A stretch of 64,000 bases of DNA from Bifidobacterium apousia (GCF_007559275.1 NZ_VMHK01000002.1:248001-312000), one strand, 5' to 3'. Shown: positions 9,315-18,740, counted from the stretch's first letter. Notes: generated by a model not told the origin, from the letters alone. A program made the numbers and translations.

Positions 9315-9944
9315 ATGCCAGTGCTGAACGACGAGATTCCCGATGATGACGACTTCGATGCCGATCGCGACCGTGGTGCCTTCTCCCACATCACCCCGGA
9401 GGACTTCAACCGAGGCTTTTCGGGTTCGAATCCCCCTGGATGGCTGGATCGAGACGCCATCGAGCGTGCGCGGCGCTGTCTGCCCATGCCCTACGTGGAG
9501 GTAGTGCCGGTTCGCGTGGATGAGATGAGCGCCGTCACCCAGGTGGGCACCCTTCTGCGCATGGATGATCAGGGCAACATCGAGCGCACCCTGATCACCG
9601 GGCGGATCCTCTACCATGAGACCATCAGGGAGGCTCTGGCCAGAAATATCGCCAAGGATCTGGGCCAGCTGGCCCTGCCTGTACTGCCTGCCAGCCCCCA
9701 GCCCTTCACCGTGGCTGAGTTCTTCCCCACGCCAGGGGTCTCGGAGTACTACGATCCGCGCCAGCATGCCATTGCTCTGTGCTATCTGGTGCCGGTGGCC
9801 GGGGACTGCAAGCCCCAGGATGAGACCCTGGATGTGGAGTGGATCGATCCCAAGGGTGACATGCTGGAGTCCTTCATTAGCCAGATGCCCGGTGGGCACG
9901 GCAAGGTGCTGATGAGCGCCCTGACCTGGGCCGGTGCGCTGTGA
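9315..9944 (+). CDS. DUF4916 protein (Nudix-like fold with degenerate Nudix box)
   Basis: A 209-residue soluble protein of the actinobacterial DUF4916 family, related to Nudix hydrolases. The segment that should be the Nudix box reads GRILYHETIREALARNIAKDLG: the leading Gly and first Glu are present, but the metal-binding REUxEE core is replaced by RNIAKD, so ordinary pyrophosphohydrolase activity is unlikely. The ATG at 9315 is chosen because a GATAAT box ends 6 bases before it, a leaderless arrangement, and because the acidic start MPVLNDEIPDDDDF follows. The next gene starts 23 bases after its stop, and NudC follows that, so three genes are probably co-transcribed. Confidence 0.75.
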   Translation: MPVLNDEIPDDDDFDADRDRGAFSHITPEDFNRGFSGSNPPGWLDRDAIERARRCLPMPYVEVVPVRVDEMSAVTQVGTLLRMDDQGNIERTLITGRILYHETIREALARNIAKDLGQLALPVLPASPQPFTVAEFFPTPGVSEYYDPRQHAIALCYLVPVAGDCKPQDETLDVEWIDPKGDMLESFISQMPGGHGKVLMSALTWAGAL

Positions 9945-9967
9945 GCCGCGAATCCTTGGAGGCGAGC

Positions 9968-10825
9968 ATGGCCATCGCCAATACCGTATATCGCCATGGG
10001 GAGGGCTTGCCGCTGGTGTTGGTCCATGCTTTTCCTGTGGACCACCGCATGTGGGATCGCTGTGCGGCCTCGCTGATCGCCCAAGCGGACCGTGCAGGCA
10101 TGGCACCCTTCCCTGTCTATGCTCCGGATATGCCCGGGGCAGGCAATTGCCCCCTGCCTGAGCCGGCGTCCTCTGGTCCGGCTGACTCTGATGGCGCCCT
10201 GCCTGGCGCCCTGGATGCCATGGCTCAGGCCTTTGTAGACATGATCGCCGCTACGGGGACGCAGAAGGCCATCTGGGTCGGACTTTCCATGGGAGGCTAC
10301 CTGGTCGAGGCCGTGGCCAGGCTTTATCCGCAGACGGTGGCCGGGCTGGCCCTGTGCGACACCACCATGATGGCTGACCGTCCGGCCTCCAGGGCCAACC
10401 GCCTGCAGATCGCCAGAACCTGCGAGGTGGAGGGGACGCTGGATCCGGTCATGCACTTCGCCAGGCCCCAGGAGGGCGATTCCACGGTTAAGCGCTCGCC
10501 CGCCTTCGTGCAGACCATGACCGAATGGATACAGTCCCAGGACCCCCGGGGCATCGCCTGGCGGGAACGGATGGCTGCAGGCCGCCCGGATCAGAGCGGC
10601 CTGGCCGGCAGCATCAGAGTGCCCGTGGCCCTGGTCAGCGGCCGCTGCGATCCCTCCAGCCCTCCACACGCCATGGAGCCTCTGGCTCAGGCCATGCGCC
10701 AGGCTGGAACCGACGTGACTTTCACCGCCATCGATGACTGTGGCCACTTCAGCGCCGTCGAGCATCCAGATCAGGTGGCCGCTGCCCTGCTGGACCTGGT
10801 TGATCGTGTAAGGAGGCAGGCATGA
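9968..10825 (+). CDS. Alpha/beta-fold hydrolase
   Basis: A 285-residue cytosolic alpha/beta hydrolase. The oxyanion-hole segment LPLVLVHAFPVDHRMWD lies near the N-terminus. The nucleophile elbow is GLSMGG with Ser107, followed by an acid candidate in SGRCDPSSPP and a C-terminal His in DCGHFSAVEHPDQV, completing the triad. The cap region around residues 130-200 is ordinary in size. The start is taken at the ATG at 9968, which has GGAGG 5 bases before it; a GTG at 9941 overlapping the previous stop is possible. Its stop overlaps the nudC start as ATGA, so translation is probably coupled. The substrate is unknown; esterase or lipase activity is the general expectation. Confidence 0.8.
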   Translation: MAIANTVYRHGEGLPLVLVHAFPVDHRMWDRCAASLIAQADRAGMAPFPVYAPDMPGAGNCPLPEPASSGPADSDGALPGALDAMAQAFVDMIAATGTQKAIWVGLSMGGYLVEAVARLYPQTVAGLALCDTTMMADRPASRANRLQIARTCEVEGTLDPVMHFARPQEGDSTVKRSPAFVQTMTEWIQSQDPRGIAWRERMAAGRPDQSGLAGSIRVPVALVSGRCDPSSPPHAMEPLAQAMRQAGTDVTFTAIDDCGHFSAVEHPDQVAAALLDLVDRVRRQA

Positions 10826-11859
10826 GCGATCCTGAAACGGTCTTTTCCCCGCTGGCCCTTACCGGGCCCTTGCCCTTCCTGCCCCTGGTTCAGGGGGACG
10901 TGGACTATGACACGGCATCGCGGCAACAGCCTGGGCTGCTTGACCGCCTGCTGGACCAGGAGGGCACTGGGGTCATCCTGGTGCGGGGCGAGAAGGTGGC
11001 CGTGCCTAGGGGTAAGGGGGCCTTGGCTGGTCGCACCGGGGCCAGCATCCGTCTGGCCACCCTGCCCGCTGCCTACTTGCGGGGTCCTCTGGCAGGCTCG
11101 ACGGGCCAGTTTGAGCCGCCCTGCTACTACCTGGGGACGGCCGACCGTCAGGCCTGGCTGGCTCTGGATCTGGATCTTGCCTGCGCTGGTCGGGCTGTCC
11201 AGGACCCTCTTCGTGACCTGGCCCAGGCCGCGGACCAGCGCTTCGATTGGCTCGCCCTGCGCGAGTACGCCCCTCATGGCCGTCCGCGGCAGGTGGGCCT
11301 GGCAACCTGCGCAGTCGCTCTGTCCGTGTGGCATGGACGCCAGGTCTTCTGCCCACGCTGCGGCGCTCCGGTCCATCCTTGCCAGGCCGGATGGGCTCAG
11401 ATCTGCCAGGGGCGTGCATCAGGAGACAGGCACACGCTCTTTCCCCGCATCGAACCCGCGGTGATCATGGCTGTGGTGGACAGCCGCGATCGGCTTCTGC
11501 TCCAGCACAATCGGCAGTGGGCTCCAGATTTTCGTTCAGTCACTGCCGGATTCGTCGAGGCGGGGGAAAATCTGGAGCATGCAGTCCGGCGGGAGACCCT
11601 GGAGGAGGTGGGCCTGAACCTGGGGGAGATGCGGTACCTGGGCTCTCAGCCCTGGCCCTTCCCATCCTCCCTGATGGTGGCCTTCAGAGCCAGATCCTTG
11701 AATACGGATATCCGGGTGGATGGTCAGGAGACCGATGACGCCAACTGGTTCACGCGGGAGGAATTCGGCGCGGCCCTGGCCTCAGACCGGTTGCGCATAC
11801 CCCAGGCAGCCAGCGTAGCCAGGTACATGATTGCACAGTGGTACGGCAGCGAGCTCTGA
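10822..11859 (+). CDS. nudC: NADH pyrophosphatase / NAD-decapping Nudix hydrolase (NudC type)
   Basis: A 345-residue Nudix enzyme that should split NADH or NAD-capped RNA into NMN(H) plus AMP. It has an N-terminal NADH-pyrophosphatase-like domain (about residues 1-165), a zinc-ribbon segment beginning FCPRCG, and the Nudix box GFVEAGENLEHAVRRETLEEVGL, which is complete. The NADH-specific signature SQPWPFPSSLM follows it. The zinc ribbon looks atypical: after CPRCG I find HPC and QIC rather than the usual second CxxC pair, and the segment up to LFPRIEP is longer than usual. The start ATG overlaps the upstream hydrolase stop (ATGA). It is the last gene of the 9315-11859 unit. Confidence 0.88.
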   Translation: MSDPETVFSPLALTGPLPFLPLVQGDVDYDTASRQQPGLLDRLLDQEGTGVILVRGEKVAVPRGKGALAGRTGASIRLATLPAAYLRGPLAGSTGQFEPPCYYLGTADRQAWLALDLDLACAGRAVQDPLRDLAQAADQRFDWLALREYAPHGRPRQVGLATCAVALSVWHGRQVFCPRCGAPVHPCQAGWAQICQGRASGDRHTLFPRIEPAVIMAVVDSRDRLLLQHNRQWAPDFRSVTAGFVEAGENLEHAVRRETLEEVGLNLGEMRYLGSQPWPFPSSLMVAFRARSLNTDIRVDGQETDDANWFTREEFGAALASDRLRIPQAASVARYMIAQWYGSEL

Positions 11860-11940
11860 CCCGTTTGGCAAGTCCCGTGCTTTCGGACCCGGTCCTGTCG
11901 TAAGATATTGCAGGGAACTGTATGCAGCGAAAGGTGTGCT

Positions 11941-13545
11941 ATGGCCATGGAGGGGCAAGAAGAGCCTCGTATCTCGGACGTCGACCAGGCCGAAACTGTG
12001 ACCATGCCGCCGACGACCGGCGACGGGCCCGACCCTGTGGACCTGTCCGCTGATCAGCAAGCAAATCGGGCACTGGGCGCAGGTCCTGCCCACGAGGCCT
12101 CGTCGGGCCGTCATCGGGGGCGTACCATCCTGGCCCTGCTGCTTCTGGCTGTGTTGCTTCTGGTAGGGTGCTGGCTCGGTGCTCGTGCCTTCTTCCGTGA
12201 TCGGGTGGCCCCCGGCGTCACCTTGGGCGGAAAGATGATGATGGGCCGGACCAGCGACCAGGTCCGTCAGATCGTCGATCAGCAGGTGCGTGACTCCCAG
12301 GTGGAGCTTAAAGGCGAAGGGGCCTCCGCGCGGGCTGGGCTCAAGGATTTGGGTGTGAGCGTGGATCAGGATGCCACGGTCACAAGGGTCATGACTGCCA
12401 AGGGCTCCGCAGGTATTTCCCGGCTCAACCCTTTCCATAGCGAATCTGTACCCTTGGTGGCCGAGCAGGACCAACTGGCCATGAATAAGTATCTGACCGA
12501 GCACTTCATCGACCGCCAGGACCGTTCCGTTCCCTCCACTATCGTCTTTGATTCCGGCGCTCACGCTTTCAGGGCCCAGGAGGGGCGTGGCGGCAAGGGG
12601 CCCGAGCTGGGCCGTGTGCAAAATGCTGTCTCCTCCCTGATAGACAAGCCCGGCAGGCGGCTGGCCGTTGGGCTGGTCTACAAGGACGTGGGCATGCCCA
12701 TCAGTCTGGATACCGCCAATCAGGTGGCTGCTCAAGCCAATCAACGGCTGGCCAAGGATCTGGTCATCAAGGGGACCGATGACGATGTCATGACTGTTCC
12801 GGCCGCCACCGTGGCCACCTGGGTCAAGCCGGTGACAGACCTCGGCAAGGGGACCATGGAGCTGGGCTTCGATCGGCAGGCCATCCAGCAGTATCTGGAT
12901 CAGGAGCTGGCCCGGCATCTGGATCGGGATATGGTCACCGCCGTCAACGTCAAGAACACCAAGGGCGAAGTGGTAGCCGAGACCACCAAGGGTGTGGACG
13001 GGGTTCGGGTTTCGGATGTACCCGCCACAGCTGATCTGGTCGTCAAGGCCCTGGTCCAGGGTGACACGAACCCGGTCCAGGCGCGTGCCGAGGTCACCCC
13101 GCATAAAGAGCAGACGCGTGTGGCCCGCTACGACGTGCCTGACGGCGACATCTGGATCCGGGTCAACCTGAGCGATCAGACCGCCACCGCCTACCATGGC
13201 ACCACCGAGGTCAAGACCTTCCCCATCTGCTCGGGCAGCCCCTACGACGGCGACTGGTCAGATACAGGCACCTTCTTCATCAATGTGCGTTACACTGTCC
13301 AGACCATGCGCGGCCCCGGCTACGTCTCGCCCAATGTCAGATGGGTCTCCTACTACAACGGCAGCGAGGGCTTCCACACGGCCGACTGGAACTACGGGGG
13401 CATCGCCAAGGGCGACCCCACCCACTACGGTTCCCACGGCTGCATCAATATGTACGAGCAGGATGCCAAGTGGATCTACGACAACGCCCCGGCCGGGACC
13501 ATGGTCAAGGTGGAGGGTCAGGTTCCGCCAGGTCCGGCCCGGTAG
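11941..13545 (+). CDS. L,D-transpeptidase with PG-binding-type repeats (YkuD domain)
   Basis: A 534-residue membrane-anchored cell-wall enzyme making 3-3 peptide crosslinks or attaching proteins to peptidoglycan. A cytoplasmic acidic N-terminus of about 60 residues is followed by a transmembrane segment (ILALLLLAVLLLVGCWLGA, about residues 63-82). Two extracellular repeat domains of the putative peptidoglycan-binding type follow (about 90-390). The C-terminal YkuD domain holds the motif SHGCIN with catalytic Cys501 and an upstream GFHTADWN region. The ATG at 11941 has AAAGG 6 bases ahead, and a TAAGAT box at 11901-11906 may be its -10. The frame extends 11 codons further upstream without support. 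It is transcribed as a single gene. Confidence 0.9.
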   Translation: MAMEGQEEPRISDVDQAETVTMPPTTGDGPDPVDLSADQQANRALGAGPAHEASSGRHRGRTILALLLLAVLLLVGCWLGARAFFRDRVAPGVTLGGKMMMGRTSDQVRQIVDQQVRDSQVELKGEGASARAGLKDLGVSVDQDATVTRVMTAKGSAGISRLNPFHSESVPLVAEQDQLAMNKYLTEHFIDRQDRSVPSTIVFDSGAHAFRAQEGRGGKGPELGRVQNAVSSLIDKPGRRLAVGLVYKDVGMPISLDTANQVAAQANQRLAKDLVIKGTDDDVMTVPAATVATWVKPVTDLGKGTMELGFDRQAIQQYLDQELARHLDRDMVTAVNVKNTKGEVVAETTKGVDGVRVSDVPATADLVVKALVQGDTNPVQARAEVTPHKEQTRVARYDVPDGDIWIRVNLSDQTATAYHGTTEVKTFPICSGSPYDGDWSDTGTFFINVRYTVQTMRGPGYVSPNVRWVSYYNGSEGFHTADWNYGGIAKGDPTHYGSHGCINMYEQDAKWIYDNAPAGTMVKVEGQVPPGPAR

Positions 13546-13584
13546 ATGCACCTGTCGCGGCAGACGGTCGAGTAGGCTGGAACC

Positions 13585-13998
13585 ATGAGCGATGAACACA
13601 GTGATGGAACCTCCCGTTTGGACGTGCCCGACCACCTGCGGTATTCCCAGGATCACGTCTGGATCGACCCCAGTCAGTCTCCTGCGCCTATGGGCGTGAC
13701 CGAGTATGCGGCGAACCAGTTGGGAGACCTGGTATTTTTGGATCTGCCTGAGACCGGCACCCACGTCGATGCTGGCGACGAGGTCATCGAGCTCGAGTCC
13801 TCCAAGGCGGTGGAGCCGGTGGTCTGCCCAGTGGCGGGCACCATCGCCTACGTCAACAGGGCGGCCTCGGATGATCCGGAGGTCATCAATGCCGATCCTT
13901 ATGGGGAGGGCTGGATAGCCAAGATCGACCTGGAGGATGACGAGCCCGATCTGATGAGCGCCGAGGAGTACGGTCAACTGCTGAAGAGCCTGAACTGA
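13585..13998 (+). CDS. gcvH: Glycine cleavage system H protein (orphan lipoyl carrier)
   Basis: A 137-residue lipoyl-domain protein. The modified lysine is Lys74 within ELESSKAVEPV, and the flanking LGDLVFLDLPETG and DPYGEGWIAKI segments are typical of GcvH. In the classical system it shuttles the aminomethyl arm among GcvP, GcvT and Lpd, but none of these genes is nearby. A lipoate ligase-like gene that could lipoylate it lies at 19742, about 6 kb away. TAGGCT ends 6 bases before the ATG, with no ribosome binding site, so the transcript is probably leaderless. The DUF2183 gene starts 11 bases after its stop and may be co-transcribed. Confidence 0.93.
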   Translation: MSDEHSDGTSRLDVPDHLRYSQDHVWIDPSQSPAPMGVTEYAANQLGDLVFLDLPETGTHVDAGDEVIELESSKAVEPVVCPVAGTIAYVNRAASDDPEVINADPYGEGWIAKIDLEDDEPDLMSAEEYGQLLKSLN

Positions 13999-14008
13999 CG
14001 GTTCGGAC

Positions 14009-15199
14009 ATGACTAGGCGATCCGGCCGTGATGAAGGGCCCCTGCGGGTCCGATCGGTCAGCACCACCTTCGATTCAGCCGCGCCTGGGGAGGACATCGA
14101 GAGCAGACCTGCTCCGGTGCGTCTGCTGAGGCATCTGGTAACGGGCGCCTTCGACCTCTGGGTGGGGCTGTCCATCAATATGACCGGCCGCATGGGCTGG
14201 TCGGCCGACGTTCAACCCTATGTGGGTTATGGTACCGAGTCATACTCCCGGCTGATTTGTCGCACTATCCTGACCGACGGCCGCAGACGCGAGGATCCGG
14301 CCATCCGGGGCATTCGCGGTCTGCTGACCGTACCCGCGCCCCGGACCAGGGTCAGGCTGGCCATCGACAGCACCGCCATCGGGAGGGTCCAGGTGGGCGA
14401 TTCCTCGGTCTACGATGCCGTCGATCCCAGCCGCAGCCTGAGCGCGGATGCGGTCTTCTCCGACCGATCGGGCTACCTTGATCTGGTGGCCGAGCATCGG
14501 CTGACCCCAGGCGTGCACCGGGTCTCCTACCAGGTGCGGGGCCGCAGGCCTGTGGACGCGCCGCTGTACATCGTGCCCGGCCAAACGCCGGTTGGCGTCA
14601 TATCCGACGTGGACGACACCATCATGATCAGCCAGGTGCCCAATCATTGGAAGGCTGCTTGGAACCTGCTCCTGTCAAATCCGCACCGCAGGTCCTCGGT
14701 GCCCGGCATGGCCGTGCTCTACAACCGCATCCGCGACCTGGACCCCCGGATGCCCTTTTTCTATCTGTCGGCCTCGCCCTGGAATGTGGAGGGGTCCATA
14801 CGCGGCTTCATTCGCGACCACGGCTTTCCGGCCGGCCCCCTGCTGCTGCGGGATCTGGATCCCAGGCCCAAGACCTTCGTGCCCTCTATCGTGCAGCACA
14901 AGATGGAGTTCATCCACCAGCTCATGGCCGACTTTCCTCGGATGCGCTTCGTGCTCATGGGCGATGACGGGCAGAGCGACCCCGCCACTTTCGCCCAGGT
15001 GGTGCGCCAATATCCGGACCGGGTCCTGGCCATCGGCATCCGCCAGTTGAGCCCCCAGGAGACCGGGTTGGGATCCTTGTTTAAGCGCACGGCCACCCAG
15101 CCGATGCCGGTGACGCAGGTGCCGGTCTTCTACGGGACCACGGGCGCCAACCTGATGCGAACCCTGCTGCCCTATCTGCGTCGTCGCGCCAGAATATAA
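14009..15199 (+). CDS. App1-family phosphatase-like protein (DUF2183)
   Basis: A 396-residue protein with the DUF2183/App1 catalytic core, a HAD-like fold named after yeast phosphatidate phosphatase App1. The nucleophile motif appears as GVISDVDDTIMIS (about residues 195-207), the second motif as FFYLSASPWNVE, and the last motif as FVLMGDDGQSDPATF, all as expected. The N-terminal 190 residues form a separate beta-rich domain (GLLTVPAP, LVAEHRLTPGVHRVSYQVRGR) seen in bacterial relatives. Bacterial members are presumed phosphatases of unknown substrate. The start ATG lies 11 bases after the gcvH stop. The last codons contain the TATAAT that seems to drive the next gene. Confidence 0.85.
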   Translation: MTRRSGRDEGPLRVRSVSTTFDSAAPGEDIESRPAPVRLLRHLVTGAFDLWVGLSINMTGRMGWSADVQPYVGYGTESYSRLICRTILTDGRRREDPAIRGIRGLLTVPAPRTRVRLAIDSTAIGRVQVGDSSVYDAVDPSRSLSADAVFSDRSGYLDLVAEHRLTPGVHRVSYQVRGRRPVDAPLYIVPGQTPVGVISDVDDTIMISQVPNHWKAAWNLLLSNPHRRSSVPGMAVLYNRIRDLDPRMPFFYLSASPWNVEGSIRGFIRDHGFPAGPLLLRDLDPRPKTFVPSIVQHKMEFIHQLMADFPRMRFVLMGDDGQSDPATFAQVVRQYPDRVLAIGIRQLSPQETGLGSLFKRTATQPMPVTQVPVFYGTTGANLMRTLLPYLRRRARI

Positions 15200-15200
15200 T
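15195..15200 (+). promoter_or_regulatory. -10 element (TATAAT) for a leaderless ptrB transcript
   Basis: A perfect TATAAT overlapping the stop codon of the DUF2183 gene, with only cgcccc before the ATG of oligopeptidase B at 15207. This spacing would start transcription on or next to the A of the start codon. No clear -35 box is seen 17 bases upstream. Confidence 0.6.
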
Positions 15201-15206
15201 CGCCCC

Positions 15207-17630
15207 ATGAGTTTTTCGGCCGTCAATCCCGCGCCTCCTCGTGCACAACGCCGTCCCACTGATCGATGCTTCCATGGGGATCACTTCGAAGATCCCTACG
15301 AGTGGATGCGCAACCGGGAGGATCCTGCCACCAAGGCCTATGTGCGCGACCAGAACAGCTACTGCCAGGAACGGCTGGCCGGCCAGAAGGGTCTGCGGGC
15401 CACCCTGCTCAAGGAGTTCACCGACCGGGTGCAGCAGACCGACATGTCGGTGCCAACACGGATGCACGGCTACTGGTACTTCTCACGGACGCTCAAGGGC
15501 CAGGAGTACGGGGTGCAGTGCCGTCTGCCGGTGCGCGGCCAGAATGACTGGGATCCTCCAACGGTTCAGACTTCATCGGCGCCCGGGTCCATGCCAGGCG
15601 AGGAGGTCATCTTCGACGCCAACGCCGAGGCTGAAGGCCACGACTTTTTCTCCCTGGGTTGCCTGGATCTGAGCGACGACGGTCAATGGATGCTCTACGG
15701 ACTGGACACCAGGGGCAACGAGCGTTACGACCTGCGCATCCGGGATCTCTCCCAAGGCCGAGATCTGCCTGATCGGATCGACCAGGTCTCCTCCGGGGCA
15801 GTGCTGACCCCCGACGGCCGATGGGTCTTCTACACCGGCCTGGACAAGGCCTGGCGTCCGGACACGGTCTGGCGGCATAAGGTGGGCACTTCGGCCGACC
15901 AGGATGTCCTGGTCTACCAGGAGGGCGACGAGCGTTTCTGGGTGGGGCTGGGCCTCAGCTACGACGAATGCGCCATGCTGATTGCCACCGGGTCCAAGAC
16001 CACCAGCGAGGTGCTCATGCTGGACCTGAAGGATCCGCAGGGCGAGTTTGTGCCCTTGATCCCCCGCAAGGAGGGGGTCGAGTACGACATCAGCCTGGCC
16101 AGATTCGAAGATGCCGGTCCGGCAGGGGAGGACCTGCCGGTGGCTGTGGTCTACCACAATGTAAACAACCCCAACTTCGAGGTGGATCTGATCGATCTGC
16201 GCAGCCACCGTCCGCCGTTTCGCCTGGGAGAAGGGGTGCGGCTGGCCCAGGGCAGCCCCTATGGCTGCGAGCGCTCCGGAGGCCTGGCCTCCCTGCCGCC
16301 CGAAAAGCCCTACCATGACCCGTGCAATCCCGCCATTCTTCAAGGCGCTCGTGGGCTGGGCATCGAGGGGCTGGGCATCCACCGCAGCTTTGTGGTTCTG
16401 ACCTACCGGGCCGACAGCCTGCCTCATATGGCTGTCATCGCCAAGGATCAGGCACTTGAAGATCTGCGGGCTGGTCGGCCCTGGCGCTTCCATGAGGTCC
16501 TGCCCGGCCAGGCCAGGGACGGCATTGACCGTCTCTACAGCATCGGCCCCACGGACAACCCCTCCTACCAGGCCCCCGGGCTGCGCTACATCCGGGGCAG
16601 CTATGGGACCCCGGCCGAGCTGCGCGAGCTGGACCCGGTCCGGGGCGTGGACCGGTTGCTCAAGCGGGCCCGGGTGCTGGGCGACTTCCGGCCCGAGCGC
16701 TATGCCGAGCGTCGGGTTCTGGTCCGTGTCAGGGATGGCGCTCTGGTGCCGGTCTCCCTGGTCTGGCGGCGGGGCATGCATCCGGAGCTGGATGCCTGCG
16801 GGAGGACCGGGTCCGACGATACGGTCATCCAGGCCCCCGACCATCCCGAGCGCCGTCCCTGGCCGGACCATGATCCGGACAGGTCTGCACCCATGTTCAT
16901 CACCGGGTATGGAGCTTACGAGATCAGCCAGGATCCGGGCTTCTCCACCGGCAGGCTCAGCCTGCTGGACCGAGGCGTGCTCTACGCTGTTCCCCATGTG
17001 CGCGGTGGCGGGGAGATGGGCCGCGCCTGGTACGAGCAGGGCCGCCGGCTGCACAAGGTCAACACCTTCCTGGACTTCATCGACGTGACTGCCGCCCTGC
17101 AGGCCCAGGGTTGGGCGGATCCACGTCATACGGTGGCCAACGGCGGGTCGGCCGGAGGGCTGTTGATGGGGGCCGTGGCCAACATGGCCCCTCAGCTCTA
17201 TGCCGGCATCGAGGCGGATGTGCCCTTCGTGGATGCGCTGACCAGCATCCTGGATCCGGACCTGCCGCTGACCGTGACTGAATGGGACGAGTGGGGAGAC
17301 CCCCTGCACGATCAGCAGGTCTACCAGTACATGCGCTCCTACTCGCCCTACGAGAACGTGCCTGACGCTGATAGCAGGCGCCGGCTCTTCGGCAGCGACC
17401 ACTTCCCTGCCATCCTGGTGACCACATCCATGAACGACACCCGGGTGCTCTACGTGGAGCCGCTCAAGTGGGTGGCCAGGCTGCAGGAGCCGCAGGTGGG
17501 GGCCGATGCGCTGATCAGGATCGAGGTCCAGGCAGGCCACGGAGGCATCAGCGGACGTTACCGGCAGTGGGAGGAGCTGGCCTTCGAGAACGCCTGGTGT
17601 CTGTCCATCATGGTCCCTCAAAGCTGCTGA
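15207..17630 (+). CDS. ptrB: Oligopeptidase B (protease II, S9A family)
   Basis: An 807-residue cytosolic serine peptidase that cuts short peptides after Arg or Lys. An N-terminal seven-bladed propeller (about residues 80-510) gates the catalytic domain. The triad is Ser648 in NGGSAGG, Asp744 in TTSMNDTRV and His778 in AGHGGISGR. The region VRGGGEMGRAWYEQGR and the segment LTVTEWDEWGDP support oligopeptidase B over prolyl oligopeptidase. It is somewhat longer than the E. coli enzyme, with an insertion around residues 540-570 (TGSDDTVIQAPDHPERRPW). The start is fixed by the TATAAT 6 bases upstream; no ribosome binding site is present. Confidence 0.92.
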   Translation: MSFSAVNPAPPRAQRRPTDRCFHGDHFEDPYEWMRNREDPATKAYVRDQNSYCQERLAGQKGLRATLLKEFTDRVQQTDMSVPTRMHGYWYFSRTLKGQEYGVQCRLPVRGQNDWDPPTVQTSSAPGSMPGEEVIFDANAEAEGHDFFSLGCLDLSDDGQWMLYGLDTRGNERYDLRIRDLSQGRDLPDRIDQVSSGAVLTPDGRWVFYTGLDKAWRPDTVWRHKVGTSADQDVLVYQEGDERFWVGLGLSYDECAMLIATGSKTTSEVLMLDLKDPQGEFVPLIPRKEGVEYDISLARFEDAGPAGEDLPVAVVYHNVNNPNFEVDLIDLRSHRPPFRLGEGVRLAQGSPYGCERSGGLASLPPEKPYHDPCNPAILQGARGLGIEGLGIHRSFVVLTYRADSLPHMAVIAKDQALEDLRAGRPWRFHEVLPGQARDGIDRLYSIGPTDNPSYQAPGLRYIRGSYGTPAELRELDPVRGVDRLLKRARVLGDFRPERYAERRVLVRVRDGALVPVSLVWRRGMHPELDACGRTGSDDTVIQAPDHPERRPWPDHDPDRSAPMFITGYGAYEISQDPGFSTGRLSLLDRGVLYAVPHVRGGGEMGRAWYEQGRRLHKVNTFLDFIDVTAALQAQGWADPRHTVANGGSAGGLLMGAVANMAPQLYAGIEADVPFVDALTSILDPDLPLTVTEWDEWGDPLHDQQVYQYMRSYSPYENVPDADSRRRLFGSDHFPAILVTTSMNDTRVLYVEPLKWVARLQEPQVGADALIRIEVQAGHGGISGRYRQWEELAFENAWCLSIMVPQSC

Positions 17631-17696
17631 ACCTGGCCTGTCCGGGATTCGGTCGGGGTCGGGAAAGGGCCCTGGCAGGCTCGTTATGCTCGGGGT

Positions 17697-18740
17697 ATGA
17701 CAAATAGCAAGCAGAAAACATATCACATTGCGGTCATTGCCGGTGACGGCATCGGCAAGGAGATCGTTCCCCAGGCTCAGGCTGTTTTGGAGAAGGTGAC
17801 CCGAGGCAAGGCTGATATCCGCTATGAGGACTTCGACCTGGGCGCTGAGCGCTACCTGCGTGATGGAGCCGTTCTGCCCGACGAGGATCTGGACCGGCTC
17901 AAGCAGCAGGATGCCATCCTCCTGGGGGCCATCGGCGACCCCCGGATCAAGGCCGGCATTCTGGAGCGGGGACTGCTGCTCAAAATGCGTTTCGAGCTGG
18001 ACCAGTATGTCAACCTTCGTCCATCCAAGCTCTACAAGGGCGTGGTGTCGCCCCTGGCCAATCCGGGTGACATCGACTTCGTGGTCGTGCGGGAGGGCAC
18101 CGAGGGGCTTTATGCCGGGGCCGGAGGCTCCATTCGCCGGGGCACCCCCCAGGAGGTGGCCACCGAGGTCTCCATCAACACGGCCTACGGGGCGGAACGG
18201 GTCATCCGCTACGCCTTCCAGCTGGCCATGAAGCGTCGCCGTCGCCTGACCTTGGTCCATAAGAAGAACGTGCTGACCAACGCGGGAGACATGTGGCAGC
18301 GGCTGGTCGACCAGGTGGGCCAGGAGTATCCCGATGTGGAGCGCGAGTACCTGCACATCGACGCCTCCACCATATTCCTGGTGACCGAGCCCAGCCGCTT
18401 CGACGTGATCGTGACCGACAATCTCTTCGGCGACATCCTCACGGACGAAGCGGGGGCTGTGGTGGGAGGCGTGGGCTACTCGGCCTCCGGCTGCATCAAC
18501 GCCTCGGGCACCTACCCATCCATGTTCGAGCCCATCCACGGGTCCGCCCCCGACATCGCCGGCAAGGGGATCGCCAACCCCACGGCGGCCATCCTCTCGG
18601 CCGGGATGCTCCTGGATCATCTGAGCTTCGAGGATGAGGCGGCCAGCATCGAACGGGCCGTGGAGGACGACATCGAACGCTCCGGCTCCACCCAGCGGAG
18701 CACGGAGCAGATCGGCAGGGATATCCTAAGCCGTCTGTGA
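17697..18740 (+). CDS. leuB: 3-isopropylmalate dehydrogenase
   Basis: A 347-residue NAD-dependent enzyme of leucine biosynthesis, oxidising and decarboxylating 3-isopropylmalate. Visible motifs are [14 protein letters not shown] at the N-terminus, [21 protein letters not shown] with substrate-binding arginines, [12 protein letters not shown], and [26 protein letters not shown] with metal-binding aspartates. [21 protein letters not shown] forms the NAD site. The short, gap-free form is typical of actinobacteria. TATGCT ends 6 bases before the ATG and there is no ribosome binding site, so the message is probably leaderless. No other leu genes are adjacent, so it stands apart from the rest of the pathway. 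Confidence 0.95.
   Translation: MTNSKQKTYHIAVIAGDGIGKEIVPQAQAVLEKVTRGKADIRYEDFDLGAERYLRDGAVLPDEDLDRLKQQDAILLGAIGDPRIKAGILERGLLLKMRFELDQYVNLRPSKLYKGVVSPLANPGDIDFVVVREGTEGLYAGAGGSIRRGTPQEVATEVSINTAYGAERVIRYAFQLAMKRRRRLTLVHKKNVLTNAGDMWQRLVDQVGQEYPDVEREYLHIDASTIFLVTEPSRFDVIVTDNLFGDILTDEAGAVVGGVGYSASGCINASGTYPSMFEPIHGSAPDIAGKGIANPTAAILSAGMLLDHLSFEDEAASIERAVEDDIERSGSTQRSTEQIGRDILSRL

Noticed and set aside
9418-9436. tRNA T-arm-like sequence GGGTTCGAATCCC
   Set aside because: It lies inside the DUF4916 coding frame, and no acceptor, D or anticodon stems can be formed around it.
11782-13197. Minus-strand open frame (471 codons) opposite the L,D-transpeptidase
   Set aside because: Shadow of a recognised gene; no motif, and it would overlap the transpeptidase promoter and start.
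15573-18620. Minus-strand open frame (1,015 codons) across ptrB and leuB
   Set aside because: It spans two well-recognised genes and the intergenic promoter between them; no recognisable domain and no ribosome binding site.
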